Shown piece after piece: positions 8,728 through 17,834 of a DNA stretch of 64,000 nt. Every line of letters starts with the position of its first letter. The stretch's first letter is position 1. Below the pieces are notes generated by a model. The model ran no database searches. It was not told the DNA's origin and saw nothing but the letters and a program-made list of their open reading frames with translations. The stretch is from Pseudomonadota bacterium. GTDB lineage: Bacteria; Pseudomonadota; Gammaproteobacteria; Steroidobacterales; Steroidobacteraceae. A program made the translations under genes and the position numbers. The DNA lies in the NCBI GenBank assembly GCA_021808195.1, contig JAKBCE010000017.1:11799-75798 (forward strand), read 5' to 3'.

Positions 8728-9464
8728 CACAAGTTGCGAAACCCGCTCCCGGTGCCCGCAAACTCGGGCTGGTCATCGACCTGGATACCTGCGTCGGCTG
8801 CCACGCCTGTGCCGTGAACTGCAAGGAGTGGAATACCGGTGGCGAGGCGGGCCGCCTGCCCGATTACGATCCCTACGGCAGCGAACCGGACGGGGTGTGG
8901 TTCAACCGCATTCATTCGTATGAGAGTGGCGCCGACGGACTCGCGCGCACGGTGAACTTTCCGCGTTCCTGCCTGCATTGCGAGAACCCCTTGTGTGTCA
9001 CAGTGTGTCCGACCGGCGCCTCATTCAAGCGCGCCGAAGACGGCATCGTGTTGATCAACACCGACATCTGCATCGGTTGCAAGCTGTGCTCCTGGGCATG
9101 CCCGTACGGCGCACGCGAATTCGACGAAACCAACGGCGTGATGCGCAAATGCACCTTGTGTGTCGATCGCATCTACGACCAGACCCTGCCCGAGGCTGAG
9201 CGTGAGCCGGCCTGTGTGGCGACCTGTCCGGCCAAAGCGCGTCATTTCGGCGACCTGGCCGACCCGCAGAGCAAGGTGTCGCAACTGGTGAGCGAACGCG
9301 GCGGCGTCGATCTGCTCGCGGACCTGGGCTACCGGCCGACCAACAAATACCTGCCCCCGCGACAGGCGCAGATCCCGAGCACTCCGCGCGAAGCCCCTGC
9401 GCGCAGCGGCTCGGGGGTGGGTGCGGCGTTGCTGAAACTGCTCGACAAAGCCCTCAGCCGATGA
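8724..9464 (+). CDS. soeB: 4Fe-4S ferredoxin-type subunit of sulfite dehydrogenase (SoeB)
   Basis: This 246-residue electron-transfer subunit shows four cysteine clusters of the DmsB/NrfC type: CVGCHACAVNCKEW near residue 30, CLHCENPLCVTVCPTG near 90, CIGCKLCSWACPYGA near 120, and CTLCVDR with CVATCPAKA later. These would hold four [4Fe-4S] centres carrying electrons from SoeA to the membrane subunit. It overlaps its neighbours on both sides by four bases, so the three genes form a tightly coupled operon. The C-terminal 40 residues (Pro/Ser rich) are variable in the family. Confidence 0.88.
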   Translation: MTQVAKPAPGARKLGLVIDLDTCVGCHACAVNCKEWNTGGEAGRLPDYDPYGSEPDGVWFNRIHSYESGADGLARTVNFPRSCLHCENPLCVTVCPTGASFKRAEDGIVLINTDICIGCKLCSWACPYGAREFDETNGVMRKCTLCVDRIYDQTLPEAEREPACVATCPAKARHFGDLADPQSKVSQLVSERGGVDLLADLGYRPTNKYLPPRQAQIPSTPREAPARSGSGVGAALLKLLDKALSR

Positions 9465-10396
9465 AGCCCGCTGCCTCCATCCTACTGCTCACCACGCTTA
9501 CCGGCTTCGCCTATGGCCTGCTCGCCTGGATCGGCCTTTACGGGGTGGCCGGAGCGAGCGGAGCGGCCAAGACCCTGGTGCTGGCAGGCACTGGCATCGT
9601 CCTCGTACTCGCGACGCTCGGCTTGATCGCCTCGGCGCTGCACCTCGGTCGCAAAGAGCGCGCGTGGCGCGCCATCAGCCAATGGCGCTCCTCTTGGCTC
9701 TCGCGCGAGGGGTTGGCTGCGCTGCTTACCTACCCGATTGTTCTTGGCTACGCCTGGGTCGAGTATCGTGCCGGCAGCACGGTCCAGGCGCGGCTGCTCG
9801 GCGCAGCCGCGACGCTCGCCGCGCTCGCCACCGTGTACTGCACCGCGATGATTTACGCCAGTCTGAAGCCGATCCGTCAGTGGCACAACCCGCACACGGC
9901 ACCGGACTATCTGATCTACGCGCTGTTCTCTGGTGCGACACTCCTCGCTCTGCTGCGTACGATCGTGTTTGGTACGGCCGGTTGGGCCGCGCTGCTCGCG
10001 GCGTTTGGGGCGCTGGGCGCGCTCATCGCCAAACTCGCGTACTGGCGCCACGTCGATGCGCAGAGTCCACTCGCCACGCTCGCCAGTGCGATCGGCTTGG
10101 CCAAGGGCACCGAGGCGCGCCCGCTCGATGCGCCGCACTTCAGCGAAAACTTCATCCTGCGCGAGATGGGCTTCCAGATTGCCCGCCGACACGCGGGGAA
10201 ACTGCGCCGGATCGCGCTCGCGCTTGGTTTCGGCCTGCCGCTGCTGCTCAGTGTCCTGGCGGCGCTCGACGTGCTGCCCCTACTCAGCACTTCACTGGCC
10301 GTAGCGTGCGCAGCGCTCGGCCTGCTCACCGAGCGCTGGCTGTTCTTCGCGCAAGCAACACACGTGGCCGCGCTCTACTACGGCCGCAGCATCTGA
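9461..10396 (+). CDS. soeC: DmsC-like membrane anchor of sulfite dehydrogenase (SoeC)
   Basis: The 311-residue protein is nearly all membrane-spanning helices (about eight visible) and matches the DmsC/NrfD-like anchors that pass electrons to quinone. Features include LHLGRKERAWRAISQWRSSW after the second helix and FSENFILREMGFQIARRHA in a cytoplasmic loop. It closes the soeABC operon with an ATGA overlap. Sulfite oxidised in the cytoplasm would thus reduce the quinone pool. It ends convergently 13 bases from the EAL-domain gene. Confidence 0.85.
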   Translation: MKPAASILLLTTLTGFAYGLLAWIGLYGVAGASGAAKTLVLAGTGIVLVLATLGLIASALHLGRKERAWRAISQWRSSWLSREGLAALLTYPIVLGYAWVEYRAGSTVQARLLGAAATLAALATVYCTAMIYASLKPIRQWHNPHTAPDYLIYALFSGATLLALLRTIVFGTAGWAALLAAFGALGALIAKLAYWRHVDAQSPLATLASAIGLAKGTEARPLDAPHFSENFILREMGFQIARRHAGKLRRIALALGFGLPLLLSVLAALDVLPLLSTSLAVACAALGLLTERWLFFAQATHVAALYYGRSI

Positions 10397-10409
10397 GTCT
10401 GCGCACTGC

Positions 10410-12509
10410 TCAACCGGCCGCCCGCGCCTGCGCGGTGCGCACCTCGGCGAGCCAGTGTCGGGTGAGTTCCTCGAGCAGCTCGGTGCGCACCGAGGCCGTT
10501 TCGCGCGCGGCGCCATCAAGCAGACTCGCAAGCTCGTGGCTGCGCGCCAGCAATTTCGCCACCGCACCGCCCTCAAGGTGGTTGCTGCGGATGAATTCAT
10601 CGACGATGGCACGTGCGCCGACGAACTGCGCGACCAGTTCGGGCCGGTCTGCGATGGCCGCGATCTGCTGTTCCCAGAGTAGGTAAGCGGCCATTGCGCC
10701 GATCGCCGTGCGTGGCCTGCGCGCATTGATGTCGTAGCGATAGCGCTCCCGCCACGCCGCCAGTTCAGTCACCGGCATGGGACGCGCGATACCGTAGCCC
10801 TGGCCCCGGTCGGCACCGAGAATGGCGGCCGCCTCGATGATGCCCGGATTCTCCAGCCCCTCCACGGTGACTGGAATGTCGAACGCGTGCGCCAGGCGCG
10901 TCAGGTACAGCATGAACTCGACCGCGCGCTTGGGGTTGTGCAGTGCCCCGCGCACCAGGCCACCGTCGATCTTCACCTCATCGAATGGATACTGGTCCAT
11001 GCGCAGCAGCGAGCTGTGCCCCGAGCCCAGATCGTCCTGGGCGATCTGAATGCCTGCGCTGCGCAGGTGCTGGATCACCTCCTGGCGCGCCGGCGTCCAC
11101 TCCCCGCCCTCCTGGGTCTCGAGCACCTCGAGCTGCACGCGTCGGGCAGCGAAGTTGCACCGCTGCAGGATGGCAAAAATCGCCTTCTCGTAGCGCGGGT
11201 CAGCAAACCCTGCCGCGGGAAAGTTGATCGCCATCGTCACCTCGATCCCCTGGCGCTGCAGTACCGCGGCATCCTCGCACAGCTGCTCGAGACCGATTTG
11301 AAAGAGCCGCAGCAGCTCATCGGCGCCGAGGGTCGGCAGAAATCGCTGCGGTGCGATCAACTCCCCGTCCGCGCCACGCATGCGCGCAAGCGCCTCGAGT
11401 TTGACCAGCCCGCCGTCGCGCAGATCAATGATCGGCTGGTAGTGCAGCAACACGCCGCGCTCGCTGAGCAGTCGGCGATAGGTCTGCTGCGTGCGCAGCG
11501 GCACCACAGCGGCCGACATGCGCCGCTCGACGGCATTGCTGAGCAGCATCTGGGCGTGACTCAGCAGACCCTGCATCCCGTCACTGGAGAAAAACCCCGG
11601 CCAGGCGCCATAGAGACTGACGAGGGCGATCGAGCGGCCATGCTCATCGAGCAACGGCAGCGCGGCGCTCGAGCGAAACCCTAGACGCGCACCTACAATT
11701 CTCCAGGGTGCCTTGTCCGCCTCGAGCAGCCAAGCGTCCGAGACGACGATCTCCCCGCTTCGCCAGGCCCGCCCGCCCGGCCCCTGGCCGGCGCTCACCA
11801 GTGGATCGACGCTGAGCCTCGGCACCTCGCCGGCTTCCATCGCGTGATGGTAGGCTTCGGCCGCAGCGCCGTAGGACTGCTCGATCTGCAGCTCGCCGAA
11901 GTCATCGACACGGGCGAAGAACGCCCCGAGGCTACCGGCCAGCGTGCCGAATATCTCCAGTGCTCCACGCACCAGGTCGGCCAGATTTTCCGCACACATG
12001 ACATGACGGTTCAACTCCGCCAAGGCGGCGGCCCCGGCGGTATTGATGCTCGTGTAACGCTGCACCTGTCCCTGCAGATCCTGCAGGATGCGCTCCTCGA
12101 TCAGACGCAACAGCTGTTCGCGCGAGCGCGCGTCGGGCACCCGCTCCTGCAGCAGCCAGTAAATGCGCCCCTGGTAGAAGGCGTACGCGTCGATCAAGCT
12201 GTCGAGGGCAACGTCGGTGAGCCGATGCACGGCGCCGGCCTTGTGCGCTCGCTCGAGGTGTTCGCTGCGGCTCAGGTCCGCCGCCAGCAGCGCCACGAGA
12301 TGCTCGGCTTCGCGCGCCTGCAGTTGCTCGAATTCCTCGGCCGAGAGCGCACCGATGATGCGCGGCACGCGGTCGGTGTCCTGGAGCAACGCATAGAAAT
12401 GGCTCACGGCATCCGGCGCCATGGCGAGGAAATGTGCCTGCAGCGGCCGCAGCAGCGCCGCGGCCGCTGAGCCGTATGGATCGGTCACGGCCGCACTGGT
12501 ATCGACCAT
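10410..12509 (-). CDS. Globin-coupled sensor with GAF and EAL domains (c-di-GMP phosphodiesterase)
   Basis: This 699-residue cytoplasmic protein has three modules. Residues 1-160 look like a globin-coupled sensor, with the candidate proximal heme ligand His95 in AGAVHRLTDV. Residues about 170-330 form a GAF domain. From about 350 a complete EAL domain follows: YQPIIDLRDGG, the EAL signature in LEALARM, INF, QDDLGSGHSSL and VKIDGGLVRG. The EAL, DD and K residues suggest active hydrolysis of c-di-GMP. The final 100 residues are a helical extension. No GGDEF domain is present. Oxygen or another heme gas probably regulates c-di-GMP breakdown; heme binding itself is inferred. Confidence 0.82.
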   Translation of the reverse strand: MVDTSAAVTDPYGSAAAALLRPLQAHFLAMAPDAVSHFYALLQDTDRVPRIIGALSAEEFEQLQAREAEHLVALLAADLSRSEHLERAHKAGAVHRLTDVALDSLIDAYAFYQGRIYWLLQERVPDARSREQLLRLIEERILQDLQGQVQRYTSINTAGAAALAELNRHVMCAENLADLVRGALEIFGTLAGSLGAFFARVDDFGELQIEQSYGAAAEAYHHAMEAGEVPRLSVDPLVSAGQGPGGRAWRSGEIVVSDAWLLEADKAPWRIVGARLGFRSSAALPLLDEHGRSIALVSLYGAWPGFFSSDGMQGLLSHAQMLLSNAVERRMSAAVVPLRTQQTYRRLLSERGVLLHYQPIIDLRDGGLVKLEALARMRGADGELIAPQRFLPTLGADELLRLFQIGLEQLCEDAAVLQRQGIEVTMAINFPAAGFADPRYEKAIFAILQRCNFAARRVQLEVLETQEGGEWTPARQEVIQHLRSAGIQIAQDDLGSGHSSLLRMDQYPFDEVKIDGGLVRGALHNPKRAVEFMLYLTRLAHAFDIPVTVEGLENPGIIEAAAILGADRGQGYGIARPMPVTELAAWRERYRYDINARRPRTAIGAMAAYLLWEQQIAAIADRPELVAQFVGARAIVDEFIRSNHLEGGAVAKLLARSHELASLLDGAARETASVRTELLEELTRHWLAEVRTAQARAAG

Positions 12510-12749
12510 CTCACCGCTCCCCCGGGGTCGATCGGCACTGCAGCCGCGCGCGCACCGCCCCGGCTGCTCGGCTCGACCGTGCGCTCAGACCCCTGGACTG
12601 TTGCGTATCGCCCCGTGTTCACAGCGCCTGACCATTGTGCACCAACCGCAGCGCATCCGTCGCGCCCAGCTCAAGCGCAGCGCAGGCCCACCCCGGTGAG
12701 CGGCGGCCGACCATCCGCTCGAGGGTAGGACCCGGACAAAAGTCATGCT

Positions 12750-13631
12750 TCACCGGTCGCGGCTGGCAAGCAACTGCTGGACCAGCGGGGAGGGACTGTG
12801 GCGGAACACGGTGATCGCGTAAAAGTGCTCGAACACGCCCGGTATGACGCAATAGCGCTGCAGTCGCCCCTCGCGCAGTTCGTCCTGGACAACCACCTCC
12901 GGCAGCACCGCGATGGCGCCGGAGTCGCGGGCGAGCAGGCGCAGCATCGCCATGTCGTCGACTTCCGCAACCGTCTCGAGGCTGACGTGCGCCTTCTCGC
13001 ACCACACGTCGAACTGGCTGCGGATGTCGCTGCTTCGACCCGGCAGGACACACCGTTGTCCGTTGAGCTCATCGGGTAGACGGAAGCGCCGCCGGCCCGG
13101 GCGCGGCGGTCCGATCAGACAGACCGACTGGCGCGCGAGCGAAACGCAGCGCCAGGGTCGGTCCGCCTCGGCAATCACGGCTTTGTTCGAGAGCACGACA
13201 TCGAGCGCATGCACCCGCAGCCGCTGCAACAACTCCTCTAGGCTGCCCGACTGCAGCGACAGGCGCACCTCGGCGCGGTTGACCAGCGGACGCAGCAGGT
13301 TCTCGGTGAAATTGCGCGACAGCGTGGCGACGGCGCCCACGCCGAGCCGCTGCACGCGCTGACCGGCCCCACCACGCACGCTCGCCATCAACTCCTGCCC
13401 GAGGCCGAAGATGCTGTCGGCGTAATCGAGCACCATGGCCCCGAAGTCCGTCAGCTGCAGCGTTCGGCCCGTGCGCTCGAACAGCTGCCGGCCGAGATAG
13501 CTCTCGAGCTGGCGGATTTGCGCCGAGAGCGCCGATTGCGACACACGCAGTTCGTTCGCGGCACGGGTCAGATGTCCGGCGCGGGCCACGGTCCAGAAAT
13601 ACAGCAGGTGGCGGAAGTTCAGGTTTCGCAT
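12750..13631 (-). CDS. LysR-family transcriptional regulator, divergent from the DAB operon
   Basis: The 293-residue regulator has an N-terminal winged helix-turn-helix (residues 5-65, RAANELRVSQSALSAQIRQLE) and a LysR substrate-binding domain. The opening NFRHLLYFWTVARAGHLTRAA resembles NhaR and other LysR regulators. It is transcribed away from dabB across roughly 100 bases that hold nested inverted repeats, the usual arrangement for a LysR protein controlling the neighbouring operon. It probably senses a metabolite or ion status linked to inorganic-carbon supply; the effector is unknown. Confidence 0.85.
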   Translation of the reverse strand: MRNLNFRHLLYFWTVARAGHLTRAANELRVSQSALSAQIRQLESYLGRQLFERTGRTLQLTDFGAMVLDYADSIFGLGQELMASVRGGAGQRVQRLGVGAVATLSRNFTENLLRPLVNRAEVRLSLQSGSLEELLQRLRVHALDVVLSNKAVIAEADRPWRCVSLARQSVCLIGPPRPGRRRFRLPDELNGQRCVLPGRSSDIRSQFDVWCEKAHVSLETVAEVDDMAMLRLLARDSGAIAVLPEVVVQDELREGRLQRYCVIPGVFEHFYAITVFRHSPSPLVQQLLASRDR

Positions 13632-13657
13632 GTTCTGTTTATAAGAACGGTTTGTTC
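13632..13657. promoter_or_regulatory. Overlapping inverted repeats in the LysR/dabB divergent promoter
   Basis: Immediately upstream of the LysR start, GTTCT and AGAAC form a 5-7-5 inverted repeat (13632-13648), and GAAC with GTTC form a second, overlapping one (13645-13657). The arrangement, in an AT-rich stretch between divergent genes, fits a LysR-type operator used for autoregulation and dab activation. Confidence 0.45.
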
Positions 13658-13731
13658 ACTTTCTTCTATTTTACAGCTACCGGCCGGTCGTGAATACTGC
13701 CCTCCGTCGTGATCGCCCTGGAGCATGCACC

Positions 13732-15291
13732 TTGACCGATTCGCGCTGGCTCGCCTGGTCCGTTCCGTTCATCTACGTGCTGGCAGCGCTCGCTGCGCCG
13801 CGCGTCCGCCATCCCTGGCGTGCGCTCAGCCTCGCCACCGGCGCTGCGCTCGCGCTGGCATTCGGCCGGCTGCTGCTCGTGTTCGCGAGCGCCATCGGTA
13901 CAGCGGGGGCCATCGGCACACGCATCGCTTCGGTGCTCGTACTGCTCATCACGTTCCTCGGCTGGGTGATTGGTCGTTATTCCAGAGTCAACCTGGCGGG
14001 CGAGCCCGGCGAGCGTCGCTACGTCCTCGGTTTGCTCGCTACGCTCGCTGCGGTGTGCACCGTGGTGAGCACGAACGATTTCGCGGTGCTGATCGCAGCC
14101 TGGGCGGCCAGCAGCGTGACGCTGCACCCGCTGCTCACCTTCTACGGCGAGCGCCCGCTCGCCCGCCTGGCCGCGCGCAAGAAATTCATGGCCGCCCGGT
14201 TGGCTGAACTGTGCCTGCTCGGCGCCGCGGCGCTGCTGTATCTGCAGTGGCGGACGCTGGATCTGGGCAGTCTCGCCCGTCTGGCCACCGCAAGCGCCTC
14301 GCTGCCGGCGGCGGTCGAGTGCGCCGCGGTGCTGATTGCCGCGGCCGTAGTGCTGCGCTGCGCCCAATTGCCGCTGCACGGCTGGCTGGTGCAGGTCATG
14401 GAAGCGCCGAGCAGCGTCTCCGCGCTGCTGCACGCCGGCGTCGTCAACCTTGGCGGCTACGTGCTGATCCGCCTCGCGCCGCTGCTGTGCGCTTCGGCAC
14501 CCGCCGAGCTGCTGCTGGTGGCCGTGGGCAGCGCGACTGCCGTACTGGCGGGGCTGACGATGATGACCTGTACTTCGGTCAAGGTCCGCCTCGCCTGGTC
14601 GACCTGCTCACAGATGGGCCTGATGCTCACCGAGTGCGGCCTCGGACTGTACGATCTCGCCCTGCTGCACCTGCTAGCTCACGCGCTCTACAAGGCCTAT
14701 GCCTTTCTCAGTGCCGGAGAGGTCGTGCAGGAATCAGCCAACGGGCAGCCGCGGGCGCAGAGCGCCCCGGGCGTGCCGCACCTGCTCGCCGGGCGACTGC
14801 TGGCGGCCCCCCTTGCGGCGCTGCTCGTGATCGGCTCATCGAGTCTCTGGCACACCATCGTGAACGCGCCGCAGCTCTCGGGGCCGGCCTGCCTGATCGG
14901 CTCGATCGGCTGCGCGGTGCTGCTGTGGAACAGTGCCACGCTCGCACTCTATCTGCGCAATATCATGGTGATGTTTGCAGCCGTGCAACTGTATCTGCTC
15001 TGGCATCTCACGATGCGCAGCGCATTTCCGGTCCCGACAGGAAGTGCATCCGGGTTGGCGATGCTCTGGGCGGGCGGGTGCTTCCTGATGCTGTACGTGC
15101 TGCAGTGGCAGCTGGCACGGCCCGTGCGCTCCCCGGGTGCTGCGCGGCTGCGGGCCTGGGCATCCGCCGGATACTTTCTCGATGAGCCGATGACCGCGCT
15201 GGTGATGCGGCGCGGGCGGCCACGCCCGCCACGTTGGACGGTTCTGCCCATGGCGCGAGGGTTCGCTCAACGCGAAGGCGGTGCAGCGTGA
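13732..15291 (+). CDS. dabB: DabB, NuoL/MrpA-like membrane subunit of the DAB inorganic-carbon pump
   Basis: This protein of about 519 residues belongs to the proton-translocating NuoL/MrpA family: many membrane helices and the conserved segments EAPSSVSALLHAGVVNLGGY and LAHALYKAYAFLSAGEV. Paired with DabA it forms the DAB complex, which uses the membrane potential to drive CO2 capture as bicarbonate. The TTG at 13732 has GGAG eight bases upstream and is preferred; an in-frame GTG at 13690 would add 14 residues but lacks such a site. The gene overlaps dabA by four bases (GTGA). Confidence 0.85.
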   Translation: MTDSRWLAWSVPFIYVLAALAAPRVRHPWRALSLATGAALALAFGRLLLVFASAIGTAGAIGTRIASVLVLLITFLGWVIGRYSRVNLAGEPGERRYVLGLLATLAAVCTVVSTNDFAVLIAAWAASSVTLHPLLTFYGERPLARLAARKKFMAARLAELCLLGAAALLYLQWRTLDLGSLARLATASASLPAAVECAAVLIAAAVVLRCAQLPLHGWLVQVMEAPSSVSALLHAGVVNLGGYVLIRLAPLLCASAPAELLLVAVGSATAVLAGLTMMTCTSVKVRLAWSTCSQMGLMLTECGLGLYDLALLHLLAHALYKAYAFLSAGEVVQESANGQPRAQSAPGVPHLLAGRLLAAPLAALLVIGSSSLWHTIVNAPQLSGPACLIGSIGCAVLLWNSATLALYLRNIMVMFAAVQLYLLWHLTMRSAFPVPTGSASGLAMLWAGGCFLMLYVLQWQLARPVRSPGAARLRAWASAGYFLDEPMTALVMRRGRPRPPRWTVLPMARGFAQREGGAA

Positions 15292-17825
15292 GCAGCGCTG
15301 AGGCGAAGGCCACGCGCTCGATACGGGCCCGGGAGGCACTGCAAGCGGCTTGCCGCAGCGTTGCGCCCGCCTGGCCGCTCGATCGGCAGATCGCGGTGAG
15401 CCCGTACTGGGGTCGTACGGATCAACACTTCGATGCGATCGCTGCATCGCTGCGCCGCTGGGTCGGCGCACCCATGACACTGCCACGCAGCGAGTATCTG
15501 CGTCTCTGGCAGGACGGGCAGGTAACCGCCCAGCACCTCGAGCAAGCCCACCTCGAACGGCGCACCCACCTCACCCCGAGCGAGGCACTCGAAGCGTTGC
15601 GCCACCCGGCGCCAACCGCTTCCGGCCTGCCCTTGTTGTCCGATGTGCTCGGTGCCGACCCCACCGAGGGCGTGCCGAGTCCCTGGCCGAATCGTCTGAC
15701 CGAGCAGATCAGCCAGTGCTGTGCGGCATACTTCGATGCATTCCAGGCGGACGGGCGCCCCTGCGCTGCACCCGGCCTGTTCACGGGCTGGCGAGCACAA
15801 CTGCTGCACGGACCGCATCCTCCCTGGTTGAAACAGACCGACGGGCTGATTCAGCGTATCGCGCAGTTGCCAACTCGCGCAGACGCAGCACTTGAGTGGG
15901 CGCTCGAACGTCTCGCCATCGCCGCGACCCAATTCGATGACCTGCTGCAAGTGGTGGCACTGCGGATCAACGGTTGGGCGGCCTGGTGCGCGTATCTGGG
16001 CTGGGAAGCGAAGCTGCATGGCACCGAGGATGCGCACCTCGGTGAACTGCTGACGGTACGGCTGTGCTGGGAAGCACTCCTCGATGAGGGCCGGCGCGAC
16101 GGCGCCGGCCCCTGGGCAACGTGGATCGAGCAGTGGTCAGCGGCACAGCGAGTCGATCACGCCGGCGCCATCGAAGCGGAGCTCCTCTGGCAACGGGCGC
16201 ACGAGATCGCCTACCAGCAGCGCCTGTGCGCGCAACTGTACTCGTTCACACCGGCCGCCGAGGAGCAACAGGCCCCCCCGCCAATGCAGCTCGTGTTCTG
16301 CATCGATGTGCGCTCCGAGCGCATGCGGCGCGCAATCGAAGCCGTCACCCCCGATGCGCGCACCTATGGGTTTGCCGGATTCTTTGGCCTGCCAATCGAG
16401 TACTCCCCACTCGGCACCGCACTCGCGCGTCCTCAGCTCCCCGGTCTGTTGGCTCCGACACTACAGGCCACCGACACCAGCGCCGATGCCGGACGCGACC
16501 GTCAACTCAGCGCGCGGCGCCAGCGCGCACTGCGTTACCGCGACAGCACCCGGCTGTTCGAGCGGCTGCCCTCGGGAGCCTTCACTCGGGTGGAAATGCT
16601 CGGCCTCGCTTATCTGCCGAAACTTCTGCTGCGCGCGCTTGGCTACCAAACCGCTTCGCCCGCGACGCTCGGACTGAGCGCCCGCGAGCGGCGCGAGCTG
16701 CGGCCGCATCTTTGCCTGCACGGTGCGTCTGACGCCGGCGCGCAGGTCGAGCGGCTGGCAAGCATTGTGCGCGCCATGAGCCTGCACCAGCCGTTCGCTC
16801 GCCTGCTGGTTCTGGTCGGTCATGGTGCCACCGTCACCAACAACCCGCAGGCCGCCGCCCTCGCCTGCGGCGCCTGCGGCGGGCACAGCGGTGACATCAA
16901 TGCCCGCCTGCTGGCGGGCCTACTGAACGACCCGGCACTGCGGGCCGCACTCGCCGATCGCGGGGTTGCACTGCCCCCGACCACCCTCGTCGTTGCCGCG
17001 CTGCACGACACCGTCACGGATACTGTGGAGTTGCTCGACGTCCTCGAGGTTCCCGCCTCGCATCGGGCAGACATCGATTTGCTGCGCGAGACTTTGCGGC
17101 GCGCCGGAGAGCAGGTCCGTCGCGAGCGGGCCGCGAGTCTCGGACTGGCGCACCTCGGCGGGCGGGACGCTGCGCTCCTGAAGCAACTGCGGCGACGCGC
17201 TCGCGACTGGGCGCAGACCCGTCCGGAATGGGGCCTCGCCGACAACGCGACTTTCATCATCGCGCCACGGCGGCGCACTCGGGGGCTTGACCTGGCCGGT
17301 CGGGCATTCCTGCACGAGTATCGCTGGCAGGCCGATCCCGATGGCGCGCTGCTCGAACAGCTGCTGAGCGCGCCGATGATCGTTGCTCATTGGATCAATC
17401 TGCAATATTACGGCTCGACCGTCGATCCGCATCGCTACGGCAGCGGCAACAAAGTCCTGCACAACGTCGTCGGTGGGCGCATCGGGGTGCTCGAGGGCTC
17501 CGGTGGGGATCTGCGCATCGGCCTCGCCAGACAATCCGTGCACGACGGTGAGCGCTGGCGGCACACCCCGCTGCGTCTGACGGTCGTCGTCGATGCGCCG
17601 CGCGACACGCTCGAAGCGATCCTTGAGCGCCAGCCCCGAGTCCGCGAGCTGATCGATCATCAGTGGCTGTATCTGTGCCGTTTCGCCGATCGGACCCTCG
17701 AGCGTCGTCACGAGGGGCGCTGGCAGCTCACCGCAAGCGGCGCGTCCGATGCTACCGGTGAGTCTGCGATGACCCCAACCCCACTCGGACCCGAGCCGTT
17801 CGATGCGCATCGGGCCGTTGCCTAG
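15288..17825 (+). CDS. dabA: DabA (DUF2309), carbonic-anhydrase-like subunit of the DAB pump
   Basis: The 845-residue product carries the zinc-site residues of DabA: Cys338 and Asp340 in VFCIDVRSERM, His512 in LVGHGATVTNNP, and Cys527 in ALACGACGGHSGD. Their spacing closely follows the characterised Halothiobacillus protein. It has no membrane helices and would sit on the cytoplasmic face of DabB, hydrating CO2 in one direction. The start is the GTG overlapping the dabB stop; an upstream in-frame ATG lies deep in dabB. Together with dabB this marks a carbon-concentrating autotroph. Carboxysome and Rubisco genes are not in the window. Confidence 0.9.
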   Translation: MSSAEAKATRSIRAREALQAACRSVAPAWPLDRQIAVSPYWGRTDQHFDAIAASLRRWVGAPMTLPRSEYLRLWQDGQVTAQHLEQAHLERRTHLTPSEALEALRHPAPTASGLPLLSDVLGADPTEGVPSPWPNRLTEQISQCCAAYFDAFQADGRPCAAPGLFTGWRAQLLHGPHPPWLKQTDGLIQRIAQLPTRADAALEWALERLAIAATQFDDLLQVVALRINGWAAWCAYLGWEAKLHGTEDAHLGELLTVRLCWEALLDEGRRDGAGPWATWIEQWSAAQRVDHAGAIEAELLWQRAHEIAYQQRLCAQLYSFTPAAEEQQAPPPMQLVFCIDVRSERMRRAIEAVTPDARTYGFAGFFGLPIEYSPLGTALARPQLPGLLAPTLQATDTSADAGRDRQLSARRQRALRYRDSTRLFERLPSGAFTRVEMLGLAYLPKLLLRALGYQTASPATLGLSARERRELRPHLCLHGASDAGAQVERLASIVRAMSLHQPFARLLVLVGHGATVTNNPQAAALACGACGGHSGDINARLLAGLLNDPALRAALADRGVALPPTTLVVAALHDTVTDTVELLDVLEVPASHRADIDLLRETLRRAGEQVRRERAASLGLAHLGGRDAALLKQLRRRARDWAQTRPEWGLADNATFIIAPRRRTRGLDLAGRAFLHEYRWQADPDGALLEQLLSAPMIVAHWINLQYYGSTVDPHRYGSGNKVLHNVVGGRIGVLEGSGGDLRIGLARQSVHDGERWRHTPLRLTVVVDAPRDTLEAILERQPRVRELIDHQWLYLCRFADRTLERRHEGRWQLTASGASDATGESAMTPTPLGPEPFDAHRAVA

Positions 17826-17834
17826 GCCGCTCTC

